A stretch of 60,000 nucleotides of DNA from Apostichopus japonicus (GCF_037975245.1 NC_092570.1:4374001-4434000), one strand, 5' to 3'. Shown: positions 20,300-35,800, numbered from the stretch's first letter. A program made the numbers and translations. The notes: a model not told the origin generated them from the letters alone.

Positions 20300-23200
20300 G
20301 TGATTTATATAAAAATGTAGATCATTTTTCTCTGTCTCATATGTTCTACTAAATATGAGCTCTATTTTTCATACTTCCTTGGATTTGTTTGCCCTGTAAA
20401 TCAACAACAACCATTTTTTTTTGTAGTCTTCATATATTTTCACACATAATTGGGGCAACGGTAAAGGTAGACTATAGTGGAAACATACTGTGACTTGCCA
20501 AAAGTTTTGGATTTCTAGGTGATAAAAAAGAAAACACAGCCTGCCAATCACCACGGCAACATAATTGTTAATCCTGTCTCTCACTTATCACGTTTTTGAT
20601 ATTTCGAAAAATGTGACTTTAGGGAGACTGCTTTCTCTATGACCAAGGTGATCATCCACCTTTTATTAAAAAGGGAAAAATGACATTAAACATATAAATT
20701 TGTTTTTCATCATCTAGTTTCTAAAATTTTAGTAGATTTGCTTGATCTCTTCTGAATGTGGGTAAGTGTGAAGTGTCTTTTTGTCTCTGAAAGAGAAGGG
20801 GCAACTCTATTGTAGGTCTGGCATTGAGGTAACAACCTTCAAGTCTGGCCGGTTGTTACTGTTATTGTATTTGATCGCTGTTGGAGTTTATTTTAAATGA
20901 ATATGTCAATGCTCTTGAAACTGTGTGTTCACAGTACTAGTATTATTTTTGGCATGGAGGTGGAAAAACTGAATACATGTAGACTGTGTGCTGTACACAG
21001 TACCTTCTCTCTCAAAGACAAAAAGACACTTCACACTTACCCACATTTAGAAGGGATCAAGCAAATATCAAGGGACGAAATAACTGGGTTCGCATAGCAA
21101 TTTGCTACCCAAGAATTGCCAGTTGCTAATCAATATTACTTTTGATTAGCAAAAGATGCAGTACCTGCTAATGCTAATTGCTATTTCCAAGAATTGTCGA
21201 GCAATTATTGCTAATCAATTCTCTAAAACTATTTCGTCCCTTGAATATTCTAAAATGTTAGAAACTAGATGATGATGATGTACTGTAGCATGTGTATTTG
21301 CCTGTGCAAATGTGTCTGTGACTATTTTGTATCACTGAATCCTTTAATTCTATGAAGAATCAAAGACTACTACTGTACGACTTATAGATTTTATATTGAC
21401 TAGTAGGGATTCTGTGCTGTCTCCACTAAATATTTTAAGAATTTAAGAACTAAATCAGGATTCTGGTTTTCATTGCTAAGGACTTGGCTGTTTTCTGCAA
21501 ATTCCAAACTTAAAGATCTTATGTTGCTGTATTGTGCTTCTTTGTAATATTAATTAATTCTCATGGAAAATTTTTCCTTACAAAGTTTGACCAATTCAAG
21601 TCTTTTTAAGATTGAATGATGTACATATGTTTGATCTAAAAACACGCACAAAGCACGAAAGCTCTGCAAAAACCAAACATTGGCTGTTTTATCTCCAATC
21701 ATTTACTTAAATTTTATATTTGTATACTCGAGATCCAGCCTTTCTCTAAATGCAACATTGTTTAACAGTTTTTTCCGTTATTCCTATATTAATGATTGAT
21801 GGGACTAGTATTGACATTGGTTGTGTTTCACTCTTAAGAAACTGACTATATACAGTATATAACAATGTGATTGTTTACTATTGCTCTTCATGTAAATATT
21901 ACTATTGTATTGCCCTACTACAGTACATACAGTATATATATGCGGTTGTGCTTCATACGTATGTTCGTTCAGCTTAGACATAAACAAGCGATGTCAAATG
22001 ACTGCAATCCTCACCAAATTGATCAATTATATATGCACACTCTGGTACAGTGCCATGTCCCATACAAAGAGCAAAGACAGCTAATTTTTATAGTACTGTA
22101 GTACATATATACATATATGTATGTAGACTATGTTAAGATCTGGGTGGGACTACATGATATTTAGACATTGCCCCTCTCCAGGTGTATTTAGAAAGATAGC
22201 CGTATCCACATTATGTGGAATTGCTGTATGCTTCAGACAGAATTTCTAACATGTTGGGGATTTATTGGTTGGCTTATCTTGAAGCAAAGAGATTGGGAAT
22301 TGAAGGGGAAAATTTGGGAGTTGTTGAAGAGGGATTGTTGGGTCCTTTGTGTCGGTGAAAAAGCAGTGATGTATGTATTGGACAAACAACATTGTAAGAC
22401 TAATGGAAGGTAGAGCGTCAAGCTATAAATGGACAGGAAGTTTTCCTTCATCTTAAACTTCACATGCCAGGATGACATATGAGAAATATTGGGTAGGGAG
22501 AGGGTGGGGTTGGGGTGGGGGAAAGATGGGACAGTTTAAAAATTCAGAAGTATCTTGAATGCTGGTGATTGGTATTGTGTAAATTGAGTTGATAAAATTG
22601 AGTTGGGTAAAGTTTACTGACTTAATTATGAATGTATGTTTCTAGATATACATTGCATTCCCTGCATGCATTAAACAAAGAGGGGTGGTTAAAGGGGAAT
22701 GATTAGCCTGTCCAGATATTATTTTCAAATTCAAGTAAAATCCTCAGGCATATTGAAATACTATCTGTAATTTAATGTATCAAATATCTTCTAATTGGAT
22801 TTCACATACAGTATACTGTACATAATGTATGGCTATGATATTTTGGTGACACAATCAAACATATCACCATGTTACAGATTATTCATACATAGGGTACAGT
22901 AACACAAAATATCTCATAGGCCTTGGGGATTAATAACAGAGAAAATTATGCACCTGGCGTGATTTTAGAAAAAGTTGCGATACAATTTGTTTAAATCGGC
23001 TAAAAAACTGTAAGGATACATCAGACATGTGTTTAGTAGGGTTTTTTTTAGTCTATTCCTTTGGTCTTTACAATCAGGAATGTAAAATTTTATGATAAAC
23101 ACAATTAAAAAAACATTGGTCTGGTCGATAAAGTCACTGTAAACATTTATAAATTTGATTCAACGTTTGGTTATGTATCGAACATTGGACACTTGAGATT

Positions 23201-26200
23201 TAGGGATGTAGTCAGGAAATTTCACTTTAAGGGCACTTCTTTATGATCTGTGGCAACCCTTGATTTGAAGTGATGTGATGTGCTTTGTATTCCTCCCCTC
23301 ATTGTCCAGTCTTTTATGTCAGAGGCGAGTTTGAGAAAATGAGCTTCTGCTAGTATCTGTTGCTGTTGACTTTAAAGAGTGTTGTATTGCTTAGTACTCT
23401 AAATCTCTTATGTTATCTTCTTGTTATAATAGGGTGACCATGTGTGGTTACAAGACCCCAGAAAGGAATCCAAACTGATCCCTATCGGTGCCTATGTAGC
23501 CATCGCAGATTCCGGGAGGCTCCAGCTTCGCGATGACGAGGGCAAGGTGAGTACCTGAGTAAAAAACTTTGAGACTAAACTTGCCAAAATTGAAATCCAG
23601 TCATTTTGGAAACTTTTTCCAATTCCCCTTTGGTTGAACGAGTGTTCGTTAAGTTCCACCAATGGAGTGGAAAATGAGTGGAAAATATAAAAGGCTACAA
23701 GACACTGGATAAATTGCATCTTGAAATATACCTTGCAGACTTGGTCAAAACTTGTAACAAACTTGTTTCATCAAAAATCATGTTCATCTTTATTTAATTT
23801 CACTACCACTTCTAGGAAATTTCTGTTTTCTTTTTGAAATATATATAAATTTGTGATACAAGTAAAGTTTGTTGGCCAAACTAAAATCAGAGAAATTTGA
23901 TTTGTGAATGTAAAATCTTCAGAAATTACTTGCTTACCTGTCTCCATTCAATATCTTTTGTAACCTATCAAACTTGATCAACTTATCCAGCTCTGAACCC
24001 CCCCCCCCATTCAATATGTATTCTAACCTACCAAACTTGATCAACTTACAGCTCTGCACCCCCCCCCACTGAACCAAACGACTGGTTCAAAGTCCACTGC
24101 TCCAGCTTGTGTCATCTGGATCTTGTTTCATCTTCACGAATCTCCCCGTCAGCCTATCGTATGGTGCGGATTCGTAATAATTCTGATTTCTTGGTATAAT
24201 TTTTTTTATCCTCACTTTTAGGATCACTGGTTGGACAAAGAGATGGCCGCGTCTCTGAGGACTATGCACATATCCTCCGTGAACGGAGTGGAGGATATGA
24301 TACGACTGGGAGACCTTCATGAAGCTGGAATTCTTAGGAATCTCCTGGTCCGATACCAGGATAATCTAATCTATGTAAGTTGGTCATGCAGCCAGGACAC
24401 AGATATGATGTATGATCTCTGCTTTATAATGCAGACTTATGCAATGCCAAGTGTGGCCAACAGGTATTAGATAGATACTAAGGACATTCAGAATTTGCCG
24501 ACTAGGTCAAGATGGACAGAATATGCGAAAGTAACATCTAACCGGTCGCACAGCTTGACAGAATGCGGCCTAACTTTACTCAATGTAAAAGTGATGTGAA
24601 AAGGCCACTTTGTAGTCAGACAATGTGTGTGGGCATGCTTAAGACTTGAATGCTCGGGATATTCCCAGCTGTTAAGTCATCTCGACTCAGTTGGAGAATC
24701 GATGACCAAGATTAGTAAGGTCGCGTTGGGGCAGGCTTAAGAGGGGAGGGGGGGGGGGGTTTAGGATGGGTGGGAGCCAAGTCAAGACAAGTAGACAAGA
24801 ATGTAGATTTGTGATATGACATGGTCCTTCTTCCTTGCAAGCTTGGGTAAGGAGGATCTTTATGGAGGTGTGATATATAAATAGGATGGCCGCGAAATCT
24901 CAAGGGTCCCAGTGCGTTTCACAGACATAGACGGAATTATACAGTGTCCTTCCTAATCTTGCTATTCAACTGTAAGCAAACATTCTTTGGCCAGCATGAC
25001 ATACGAAAAAAGTGGATTTGTGTCCCTCAAATTGGCAGGGTTATTTATATATTTTTCCCTATTCATTTTTTTAAATTTTTTTTTATTTAAATTTTTTAAA
25101 ATTCTGCAGACCTACACAGGATCTATCTTAGTGGCAGTCAACCCGTACCAAGTGTTGCCGATTTACACAGCCGAGGAAGTTACCGGATACAAGGACAGAA
25201 GGATCGGCGAGAAATCGCCCCACATTTTCGCAATTGCAGACAATTCTTACTATAGGATGTTACGAGAAAGGAAGAACCAGTGTGTGATCATAAGGTAGGT
25301 AATATTGATTGGTTGCCTGTTTCATTAGAGAATCAAAATGTGAAAGATTTAAGTTACAGAGCTTATGGGCTTAGCTCTTCCTCGAAGTACATGCAATATG
25401 CAATCTCCAACTGTAATCCCAATTACATGAAGTGTGCTGTACCATAAGTGGTAACCTCAGCTTGCTGTACTTTCTTCATGGCGACCCACGTCGAGATTTA
25501 CCTAGGCTGGTCGGAACCCTTAATTTACAGAATGTATACTCTCTGCTGCTCGACGATTATAAACTTTGCATTGACAGATTTTATTGCAGCGGGTTACACG
25601 ATCACTGCAGCACACATATTTACCCAATTTTTTTTATACCTTTTCAGGGAGGAAGTTCATTGTCAGCTTCTATCAGAAACATTATTTACCGATCAAACTG
25701 TGTGTTGTTTTGTCCTTTCATTTCCACCAAGACTATTCCCAATCCTCTTGGTGGAAGGTACATGGATGTTAGTTCATTCAGCAGGTCTCCAGCATTGTCT
25801 AATTCCAATTGAATATAAATGCAAGACTGTATGCAGCAGCCAAATTTTCAGCAACTGACTCTCTTTGACATCTGCAGATGTAATAATTTGCTTCTAGAAA
25901 CACGGTGTATGGGCATGTGAACCGATTTGACAGACTTTACAACAAGTTCCAACGACCCGTGATGATTATTTTTAAGGTAGCAAAACAAGTTTTTTTTTAT
26001 TTTTATGTAATATCTTGTCTGTTTTTCTTTTTCAGTGGTGAAAGTGGAGCAGGAAAGACAGAAAGTACTAAACTCATTCTACAATTTTTGGCGGCTGTCA
26101 GCGGCCAACATTCATGGATTGAACAACAGATTATTGAATCCAATCCAATTATGGAAGGTGAGCAATTTTTTCCAGTTTAAGAGCCGCCACAGTCCGATCA

Positions 26201-28509
26201 GGGACTCCTCAAAATCTTCTGTTCTCTTGGCTCAAACTCGTTCGACCAAAAGTTGCAACCGTTTATGTACTTGGATAATTATGTTGGCTAGGATAGGGTT
26301 TAATTCACTTCAGGCATGCTACAAAAGGTCTCCCATAAGAACACCTCTGCATATTTCTTTGAGCTTTGTCCACACTCTTTTATTTTGTGGGATAAATCAA
26401 GTCAACATCGGACAAGATCTGTGTTGCAATCCCTTTCATTTATTTATGTATCAAATACACATCGCCCAGAACTTTTCATCGCAAAAACCGAAGTTTGTTA
26501 TTTATTATTCTTGTCCTTGGCTACTTATAAGAACTACATATAACTACGAAAATCTGAAGGGTGGTGTTTGTTTGATTTTTCAATTCTTTCGCTTTAAGAA
26601 ATGATATTCCTTAGAAATCTTACCATCAGCTATATAGCATTCACAGTGAGATAGTGTGTACAATTAGGTACATCAGCATGATAGCTCAAAGTGGCCATGG
26701 CCTCAACTTGTTTCTTTTTATCCCTTTCCTGTATTTGTTGTTAAGTTTCACTGTGATCCGCTGTTTAGGTAGTTTACAGACATTTGGCAGAGAAAGCGTA
26801 TTGAACTGAGTTTTATACTGTGTAACAAATGTCCTGTGTTTTGATGTCCCAAGTGTACAAACCTTTGTATAAACACAGCGAGTGTTCAAACATTGCTAGT
26901 GGGCAAACACATTGTAAGTGCTAAACAGAAATTGTATATTGTGTGCTACTGTTAGGCAGGTAAGTATATCAAATTATTATTTTATCAGCTGTCAGTCAGT
27001 CAGCCCGAAAGAAAAGGTATCAAAAAAGAAACTAATTGAACAGCAATTTGTCAGTGATGCAGATGAGTTAGGCTGATACAAAACCTGTCAGCAAAAGTTC
27101 CCAATTATGTTTTTCGGTTGTTTTGATCTCTCTTTTTTCCCCCCAAATAAATTGATTCCAAGGATAGTGGTTTCATTTGAGTTACGTAGATACATAGTTA
27201 CATAGATACATGGTTACATAGATATAGAGATACGTGGTTACATAGATACATGGTTACATATATACATAATTATATATAGTTACATAGTTACATAGATGAT
27301 TACATAGATACATGGTTACATAGATACATGGTTACATAGATATATAGATACATGGTTGCATAGATACATGGTTACATATATACATAGTTATATAGATACA
27401 AAGTTACATGGTTACATAGATTATTACAGAGATACATGGTTACATAGATACATGGTTACATACATAGTTATATAGATACATAGTTACATGGTTACAAAGA
27501 TATTTAGATACCTGGTTACATAGATACATGGTTACATATATACATAGTTATATAGATACAAAGTTACATGGTTACATAGATGATTACAGAGATACATGGT
27601 TACATAGATACATAGTTACACAAATACATAGATACATGGTTACATACTTACATATATACATAGTTATATAGATACATAGTGACATGGTTACATAGATGAT
27701 TACATAAATACATGGTTACATAGGTACATGGTTACATTGATACATAGTTACACAGATACTTAGATGGGTATATAGATACATGGTTACATAGATATATAGT
27801 TACATAGATACATGGTTACACAGATACATTGTTACATGGTGACATAAATACATAGTTACATAGATACATAGTTACACAGATATATGGTTACATAGTTACA
27901 TAAAATACATACTTATATAGATACATTGTTACATAGATACATAGATACGGATGCAGTGAGTTGGTTTTTCTTTTCAGTAGAGGATCATTTTATTTACTTC
28001 AATCTTTCCTGTCTCCAATCAACGTATCACATAAAGTTTACTCAGCTGACAGTAAAACTTTGTTGATGTGTTAGATTAATTACCAGTTATATTGAAGTTG
28101 ATGATTTATGGAATCACACCAATGTTTATGCAGCTACTTCTGTATAGGACGTCAATATGAAGGCACCTTTACAAGAAAAGAAAAAAAAAACAGTTTCTTC
28201 CATTTAATGAGAGAATTGTTGTTTATTAAATTCAAATCAAATATGTAAGTTTTTTATCTGATAAGCCCTAGTTAGTCAGCTGCTAGTATAAAGGAAAATG
28301 TTTTTGAAATCAGTTCATGGGATCTGAGTGTTTCTTAAACTTTTAATGATTGGCAAGATGCGTTCTCTTTAGTATACTATTCATTAGATGCATATTCATG
28401 TTACATAATTTCATCTGTTGAATATCCATTGGATTTTGTATACAGTAGCTTCTTGGCACCAATATTGGTGTAAGTGTGGAAGCTCCTGAGGATTAGAATA
28501 ATTTTGTTT

Positions 28510-28548
<39 letters not shown>

Positions 28549-29837
28549 GTGTTAAATACATACATATTTTTTATTTTCTTCGACCTTAATCTGCCACGCA
28601 GCATTTGGAAATGCTAAGACCATTCGTAATGACAACTCCAGTCGATTTGGCAAATACATTGACATCCACTTTACGGAGAGGGGAGTGATCGAGGGCGCCA
28701 AAATTGACCAGTACTTGTTGGAAAAGTCAAGACTTGTATCACAGGTATGGTGAAATGAAAATCTACTACTATCTCTCAAAAGTGATATAAAAAAAATATG
28801 AAAGTGCAATGTGAATTTCTTTCCTGTTATGTTTTAAGAAGTGGCAGCAGTCTTTGTTGTCCTAAGAAAATCTCTCCGACTTTTGTGTGTAGGATGGATT
28901 AATTTGGAGATTGAAATTAACTGTTCCTCTATATAGCACATATGTTAGCATAGTAAACTGCAAAATATGGTACAAAACCTGAAAACAGAAACACATCATG
29001 ACGGGATGATTGAGTACCTGTGCAGTGAATAAATGATATGTGATTCCCAGACAGGTAATAAATGCTTAAAAATGCAGAGTTTATTTCCAGGACTGAGATC
29101 TCATCTACAAACATTACTTAAATTAACTTATTCTCCCAATTGCTAACTTAGTGTATGAATAAATGGCTTATCCTATAAGTCCGGTGCATTTTCCGTGAGT
29201 GGGCTACAGCCAGAGAGTTAATTCAGATTTACCTGCACATTCTGTGCGCCATTTACACATTCTGTGCGCTATTTTCACATTCTGTGCGCCATTTACACAT
29301 TCTGTGCGCCATTTACACATTCTGTGCGCCATTTTCACAGTAATGCTTATTAATGCACCTACAAGTCTCCGTCAATAAGGTAGATGAATATTACTCACTT
29401 TATCTATAAATTGGCTGGATGAAACAAACATGCCGTCGTTTTTTGTTTTCTCAGCTGCCGGACGAGAGGAACTATCACATCTTCTACTGTCTGCTAGTCG
29501 GGCTCCCTGCATCAGAGAAGGGAAAATTAGAACTGACAGAAGCAAAAGACTACTACTACCTTACTCAGGTAAAACTTTCTATAAACAGGATGGAAGAAAG
29601 AAATTGAAGGAGAGGTGGGAAGGGAGGGAAGGGGGTGGGGGGCATTTGGGCTTTTGTAGTGTAAAGTCGTAATTACCATGAAGTGAAGCATACAACTAAT
29701 ACTCATATTACCTGGCATCGAAGCAGGTAGTTTATATTGATATTCAGACAACATTCAAGCAGTACATTCCATTCCCTGGTATGCTGTTCTAAGGGGCGTG
29801 TGTCTTATCTTTTAATGAATGAAGGGATATATATATC

Positions 29838-29872
<35 letters not shown>

Positions 29873-32800
29873 ATATATATATATATATATGTAAGGCATG
29901 AACTTGCCTTTGTACTTCAGACTTGACACCACTGCCCTCTTAGTCATTATTTCAGGTGATATATAGATTCCTCGAGTTTATAATCTCGTCTTATCTTATG
30001 TCAGAGCAGCCACTCTATTTGTCATTCGAGATGTGTCTTTCATAATTTGGTTACCATTTTTGTGATTTACAGTTTGGAACTTTGCCCCCCCCCCCCCCAA
30101 TAGAGCCCATTGATATCAATGTCTGAAGAATGTCATGAATTTTATATCAGTCAACATCAGCTATGAGTCAGGTTTGACCTCTATCTACAAATGTGATTAG
30201 ATATCAGTTGTATTTATGTTAGTAATATGTTGAGGATGGTTGTAGCCCAGTGGGTTATTAGCTCTTGTATTTCCTTGTGTAGGGTTCTCACCCCTCGTGT
30301 TTCCTTTTTGGTACTTTTTGAATAAGTTTTAACCATAAGTAGGGCAGCAAGTTTACATTTTCAAAGTTCCAAAACAGTTTTGTTTATCTACCCGCAATGC
30401 AATGACTATATCGGGATACCTTCATTTCTGTCGCTGGACATTTTTGTGGAAATGTTTGCTGTGTAAACAATGAAATAAAACGAAACTTGAAAGAGAATTA
30501 TAGTTTACTGTGTGCTTCATGATACAAAGACATGAGCCACATCTAATCTGGGTTTTCCCAATGCGACAAAATTTAATTAACATATGATAAACTACATCAA
30601 ACACAGTACCACAATAGTGCTGGTGTTTTCCAAATTAAAGTACACACTTTGACCTCATAGCCAAATTGTAAATGTCCCAATTGTGTTCATTTCAAGATAG
30701 CTATGAAATTAGATTGGGTGAATTATACTGCACATTAGATATGGGGAATTGATTACACAGTTTTTGGCTGGTTGGAAAGCTTTTCATTCCGATAATGAGG
30801 GAATGCCACATACTCTGTAGTCACTATGACTGTGGCCACTAAATTTACTTCGTTCCCCGCTTACCTGTCTCCCCACAACCTTAGCACCGCATTCTACCGT
30901 GTCTAGTATGCCCTGGTAATCTTTTAACACTGTGCACCCTCAGTGACCGGTCCTATCTGGTCAATGTCCTTCCTTCTCATTCTACCATCCAAAGTGTTTA
31001 TACATGCGTTTCCGTAGTGGATTTTTTAGCTCTTCATTCTGATGAGGGAATGCCACATAGTCTGTAGCCACTAAAACCATGGACACTAATACAATGGCCA
31101 CTATTAAGTAGTAAGCTTATTAGGCTATGGGGATAAAGCAGTGACCAATATGACATTATGGCTAATTATTATACTTTCTGAATGGGCCTTGCGTTCATTT
31201 GTACTACTTGTATAAGAAATTAGAACTAGAATGATATCCCTTTTTGAAAAGAAAAAAATGACTGAAATAAGATTATTAATTTTTTTTTTTGAGGACATCG
31301 TAGACATAACACATTAACTTGAGACCATTCTATAGTGAACCAGAAAGTTTTCTAAAAATTAATCAAAGATAAAAACATAGAAAATAATAATTAAATAGAA
31401 ACTGAAATATTTGGAATAACTTTTGTGTAGTACAGTTGACACGGGCCCAGGGTGTTAACTCTGTGAGAGTGCACTTATCATTACCATCAAATATCCCCTC
31501 ATACATAAAATATTTTAAAATGTCATTTTTCATTTAAAAATCGATTTCAGCACTTTTAATGGTAACATAAAAGTTCACTTGAAAATTCCTAAAATCCGTT
31601 CGTGCCATGGTGACATCAGGATACATTTCATTTGACATTTTACCCTGAGAACTAACATGATACAAAGGTAGTGACAGCTATTGAATTTTGTCGTGAAGGT
31701 TCCACAGCAATTCTCTGGGTTTATTAATGTAACTTTAATTATTGGAACTCCAAAGGTTGAGTGTGGAAGTGTTTGCTTTTAGTGTGACAAAGATCAGCTT
31801 GATAAGAGGTGATAGCTGGCAGACATATTTCATTTTCTTCCTCAAAATAAAAGACAAGACATTCATTTTGGTTGCTATGTTTGTCGCTTGCTTTTGGCCT
31901 TTTTCATTATTTTATGTGTAAAAGTAAGTTGGCCTGACGTTTCGATCCTAGCAGGATCTTCTTCAAAGGCTAAATGACAAGTAACAGTGACAGAACGGAC
32001 AAAAACACGCACAGAAAACAAACAGGTTAATGAGCATGGTGAACACAAAGAGATAGATGTAAGGGGATTAGTAGACATTATTTTATATCACAATGTTAAC
32101 AGATTGTCTTCAGAAATCATTTGCAATGGTGTATTTTTATGGCCAAATGGAATTCCAGCCTCCAAATGGAATTCCAGTAGCAGTCAGATCCATAATGTCA
32201 GTGTGTAGAATTGAAGGGCAGTTGTAATTTCAAGTTAGATGCCAGTAACCAGAACTGCTAGTGTGTGTTTTGCCCAGAAAGAAGACACAATCTGCTATAT
32301 CACACCGATGTTTGTCTGGCACTGATAATTGGCAACGAATTTAGTCCGTATGAGGATTAGGGACTTACAACATATCATATGTAGACCCTAGATATAGATT
32401 AGAGGGCTGAACATCATAATCCAACGTGAAAATTGAGATCATTTAAGCCTGGTATAACTTGTTAAGATTGGTAGTTAATTTGTGACCCCTGACCCCCCAC
32501 ACCCTTAGTTGGTATCGCATGGGACTTGTTATCCTGAGATCACAAGGTTTCTATAAATCTAGTATCTAGCAAAACCAGTTTTTGATGCCCTTTAAAATGT
32601 GTTTAATAATATCCAAGTCATAATGTTTACCAGTGATACTCTGTTATGGTTGTAATTAAGTAGCTTGTGTTCTCTGGCTCAGAATCGAGGGTATACTGGG
32701 TATCTGGCCGATGTAATTTGTACTGTTAATGTAAACTTTCTTTTCTCTTTCTTACCGATTTCAAAATTTGGGTACAGTACTAGGGTGTGATCTTTAAATC

Positions 32801-35800
32801 AAATGATTAGACTGACCAGCACTGGCAAGGGCTAATATACTATAAATACATGTGATCATCATAACTATTCTAAAGAATTAACAATCTATGAAAGACATAC
32901 CTCCCGCAATTATTTTTGCATATTTTGACCGACCGTTAAACATCTTTTTTTAATTATTTTAATTTTTAGGGAGACTGCTTAGAATGTGAAGGCAGAGCAG
33001 ATAAGAGAGACTTTGCTGAGATCCGCGGTGCCATGAAGGTGCTCACCTTCAGCGATGAGAACATTTGGGACATCTACAAGCTTCTGGCCGGCATTCTCCA
33101 TCTCGGAAACATTCAATTTGTGGCTGTCGAGAGGAGGAACTTAGAGTCAACGGGTTTCGCACAGGAAGATCAAGTCTCAAAAGTGTCCAGAGTGCTGGAG
33201 GTGAAAAAAACTTACACAAGTGTTTTTTTTTTATTTCAGAAATTGCATTTTGACATATTTTAGAGTTTTTAAAGTTTTCCATGTTCTTTAATCTTTACTT
33301 TCTTTTATTATTCTTGTGTCGTCATTGATGTGAAAAATTTATGTTCATTGATGTTTTTGAAGCTTTAACACTATTTTGTGGGGGGCAAAGGGATAAATAG
33401 AAACCTTAAATATGGTAAACAGTTGTTGGGAGAACAAGAAAGAACTAGAAACTGCATTTAAACCACTGTTTCTGTGTTGTAGTAACTCTATCTCGAAAGG
33501 GCTAACGTCTTATCCCATCCTAGCACCCATCATAGCACCCATCCGGTTTATCTCTTCGCCAAGTGATAGTGGCTAAGTTGCAACGGAAAATTATCAATCT
33601 TGCATTGCTTCGGCTACTATCTAAAGGAAACATTTGTGTTCAATGACAAAAATTGTTTCACTAGTCGATAATCCAAAATTTTAATTCTAAAATGTAGCCA
33701 AAATTTGTCTGTGTTTTCAGGTCAACCATAAGAACTTGTGCGATGCTCTCACCAATAAAACGACGATGGCGCACGGCGAGACCATCGTCTCACCCGTCTC
33801 CAAGGACAAAGCGGTGGACATGAGGGACGCTTTCGTCAAGGCGATATACGGTCGTCTTTTCATCTGGATCGTTACCAAACTGAACGAAGCTACGTACAGG
33901 GAGCAAGAGGATCCGAAGGGGATGCGGCTAGGAATAGGTCTCCTCGATATCTTTGGCTTTGAAAATTTTGGCAAGAACAGGTAAATAACGTTTTAGAAAC
34001 ACAGATGTTGATATTTTGAGAATTTTCCTTGCACCTGCTCCTGAAGGAGAACATCGTTTGTCTCGATGGGTGTAGACTCTATGTGGAATGTGCCACATTA
34101 TTATCATTGCATTCTAAAAAAATATAAAAATGTTTATAGCAGCATAACATTAAATAACCTTACCAGATCACCGCTGCTGACTGGGCAGGGTGCTGTGAAC
34201 AGCTGATGAAGGCAACTTTGTATATGATACATGCATAAAGGGTATTTAAGAGCTCATCTTAAAATCAGTTTTGTAACCATGTTCATTCTGTGTCACATAT
34301 TCTATAAGCAATCCTTATAGTCTGGTATCAGAAACCATGGGACATTTGTGATGGCATCTGCACATTAGAAACTAAAATCGCACTCCCCGGTCCCAAATTA
34401 CTGGTCAATATTAGCTTCTCACTTTTACAATGATGTCTAAAGGCACTCTAGTATGTATTACTGTGTTACTGAAACCCTCATTATGGAATGAGCTGACAAT
34501 CAACATGATAAAGACATGTAGTAGTTCCCAAAAAAAAACGCTCGTTTATACTCATGCAAAGATATCGTCTTAATTTATCCGTAGCTTTGAGCAAATGTGC
34601 ATCAACTACGCCAACGAAAATCTACAGCAGTTTTTCGTCCGTCACATTTTCAAACTTGAACAGGTAAGTAAGAAAAGGAGAATTTTATAGAGCAGGTGGT
34701 CAGTGGGCACTTTATTATAACCTTGATAACTTTTTCCAGGCCGTTTCATTTGTCAATCAAATTTCTGTTCGTTTTTTGTCTGTTTATGTTTCTGTGTGTG
34801 TTTTAGTTTCTGTCCGGATGGGGTCTCCTTTGGGAAATATATATTACGACATCTTTTGTGGTACATTCTCTTGTATTCAAGGATGATATACATTTTATTC
34901 ATGCTCCGTTAACATAGAGCCAAATCTCAATGATTTTCGTGTCTACTTGGTGTCCCTATTATTAATAGACAGAATTTATCCTACAAGCTACACAAGTTTT
35001 TGAAAACGATAACCAAAAGCGTGACATTTTATTTTCACTTCTCTTTCTCGTTGCCATGACAATATGTCAGTTAACTTTGAATTTTAGGCGCACACTTTTG
35101 GGGTGGAAATTTGTTTTTTTGGGGGGGGGGGGGTTGGGGGCAACTATATTTTTGAGCCACATTGTTGGGTGAAATATTTTAGGGACCATTTAGGTGGAGA
35201 AAATGTATCAGGCCCAATGTTTTGTGGGAGAGGTCTAAAATTTTAAAATTGCAATAACTCCACAACCTTGGAAATCAGATTGCATCCACACTTTGAATAC
35301 AGTTGTTGGCTAGTAGCTGGTACATGTGGGTATAAATATTATGATATTAGATGATAACATGCAACACTTTAATAAGCAAGGAACCGTAGTTCTTTTTTAT
35401 TTGTTGTAATGCCCTTTTTCTCGTTTTGTAGGAAGAGTATGACAGAGAGGGCATCAAATGGGACCACATCCAGTTTGTGGATAACCAAGAGACTCTGGAC
35501 ATGATCGCAATGAAACCTCTCAACATCATCGCTCTGGTAGATGAAGAAGCAAGATTCCCAAAGGTAAAAAAATGATAAAGATTGAAAAAGACAGTAGCAG
35601 CTGTTTTTGCTTGAAGATATCTTACAGTCACATGAGTTTTGATGTGCCATAAGCCTACCAAGATATAGACCTAACCATAACCCTCCAAGAGGAGCTTAAA
35701 ATTATATCTTTAAATATTGGTCTTGTTTATTTAGTGTACCGCTACACGCCGAGAAGTAGCCCACCATTACTCCCAAATACTCATTCCCTTTCACCCTCTC

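Larger units (their letters stand above)
20300..23432 (+). other. MYO7A intron 1 (3.1 kb) with fold-back and nested small transposon
   Basis: GT-AG intron. The proximal part holds an inverted repeat (20708-21273) with a short element nested in it; the rest is AT-rich and unrecognised. The acceptor is TTATAATAG. Confidence 0.8.
26158..28601 (+). other. MYO7A intron 5
   Basis: GT-AG intron of 2.4 kb. It holds a 775-bp minisatellite (27180-27955) and a (TA)n tract near 28512-28550. The open frames just after exon 5 are intronic read-through without similarity. Confidence 0.8.
29569..32969 (+). other. MYO7A intron 7 (3.4 kb)
   Basis: The longest intron between coding exons. It holds a (TA)n tract (about 29829-29890), a C tract near 30085-30098, a weak duplicated segment (GAGGGAATGCCACATA near 30798 and 31044) and a dispersed repeat (31913-32015). 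No coding sequence is recognised in it. Confidence 0.8.

Noticed and set aside
25432-25858. Open frames of 126 and 136 codons between MYO7A exons 4 and 5
   Set aside because: They lie wholly in intron 4, overlap each other in different frames and show no recognisable domains; the exon 4 to exon 5 join is fixed by the SGESGAGKT sequence.
26035-26604. 189-codon open frame beginning at exon 5
   Set aside because: It is a different frame from the P-loop frame over exon 5, then runs into intron 5; not myosin and not similar to anything I know.
29235-29338. CRISPR-like array of regular 20-bp repeats
   Set aside because: The copies are head to tail with no spacers, in an intron of an animal gene.
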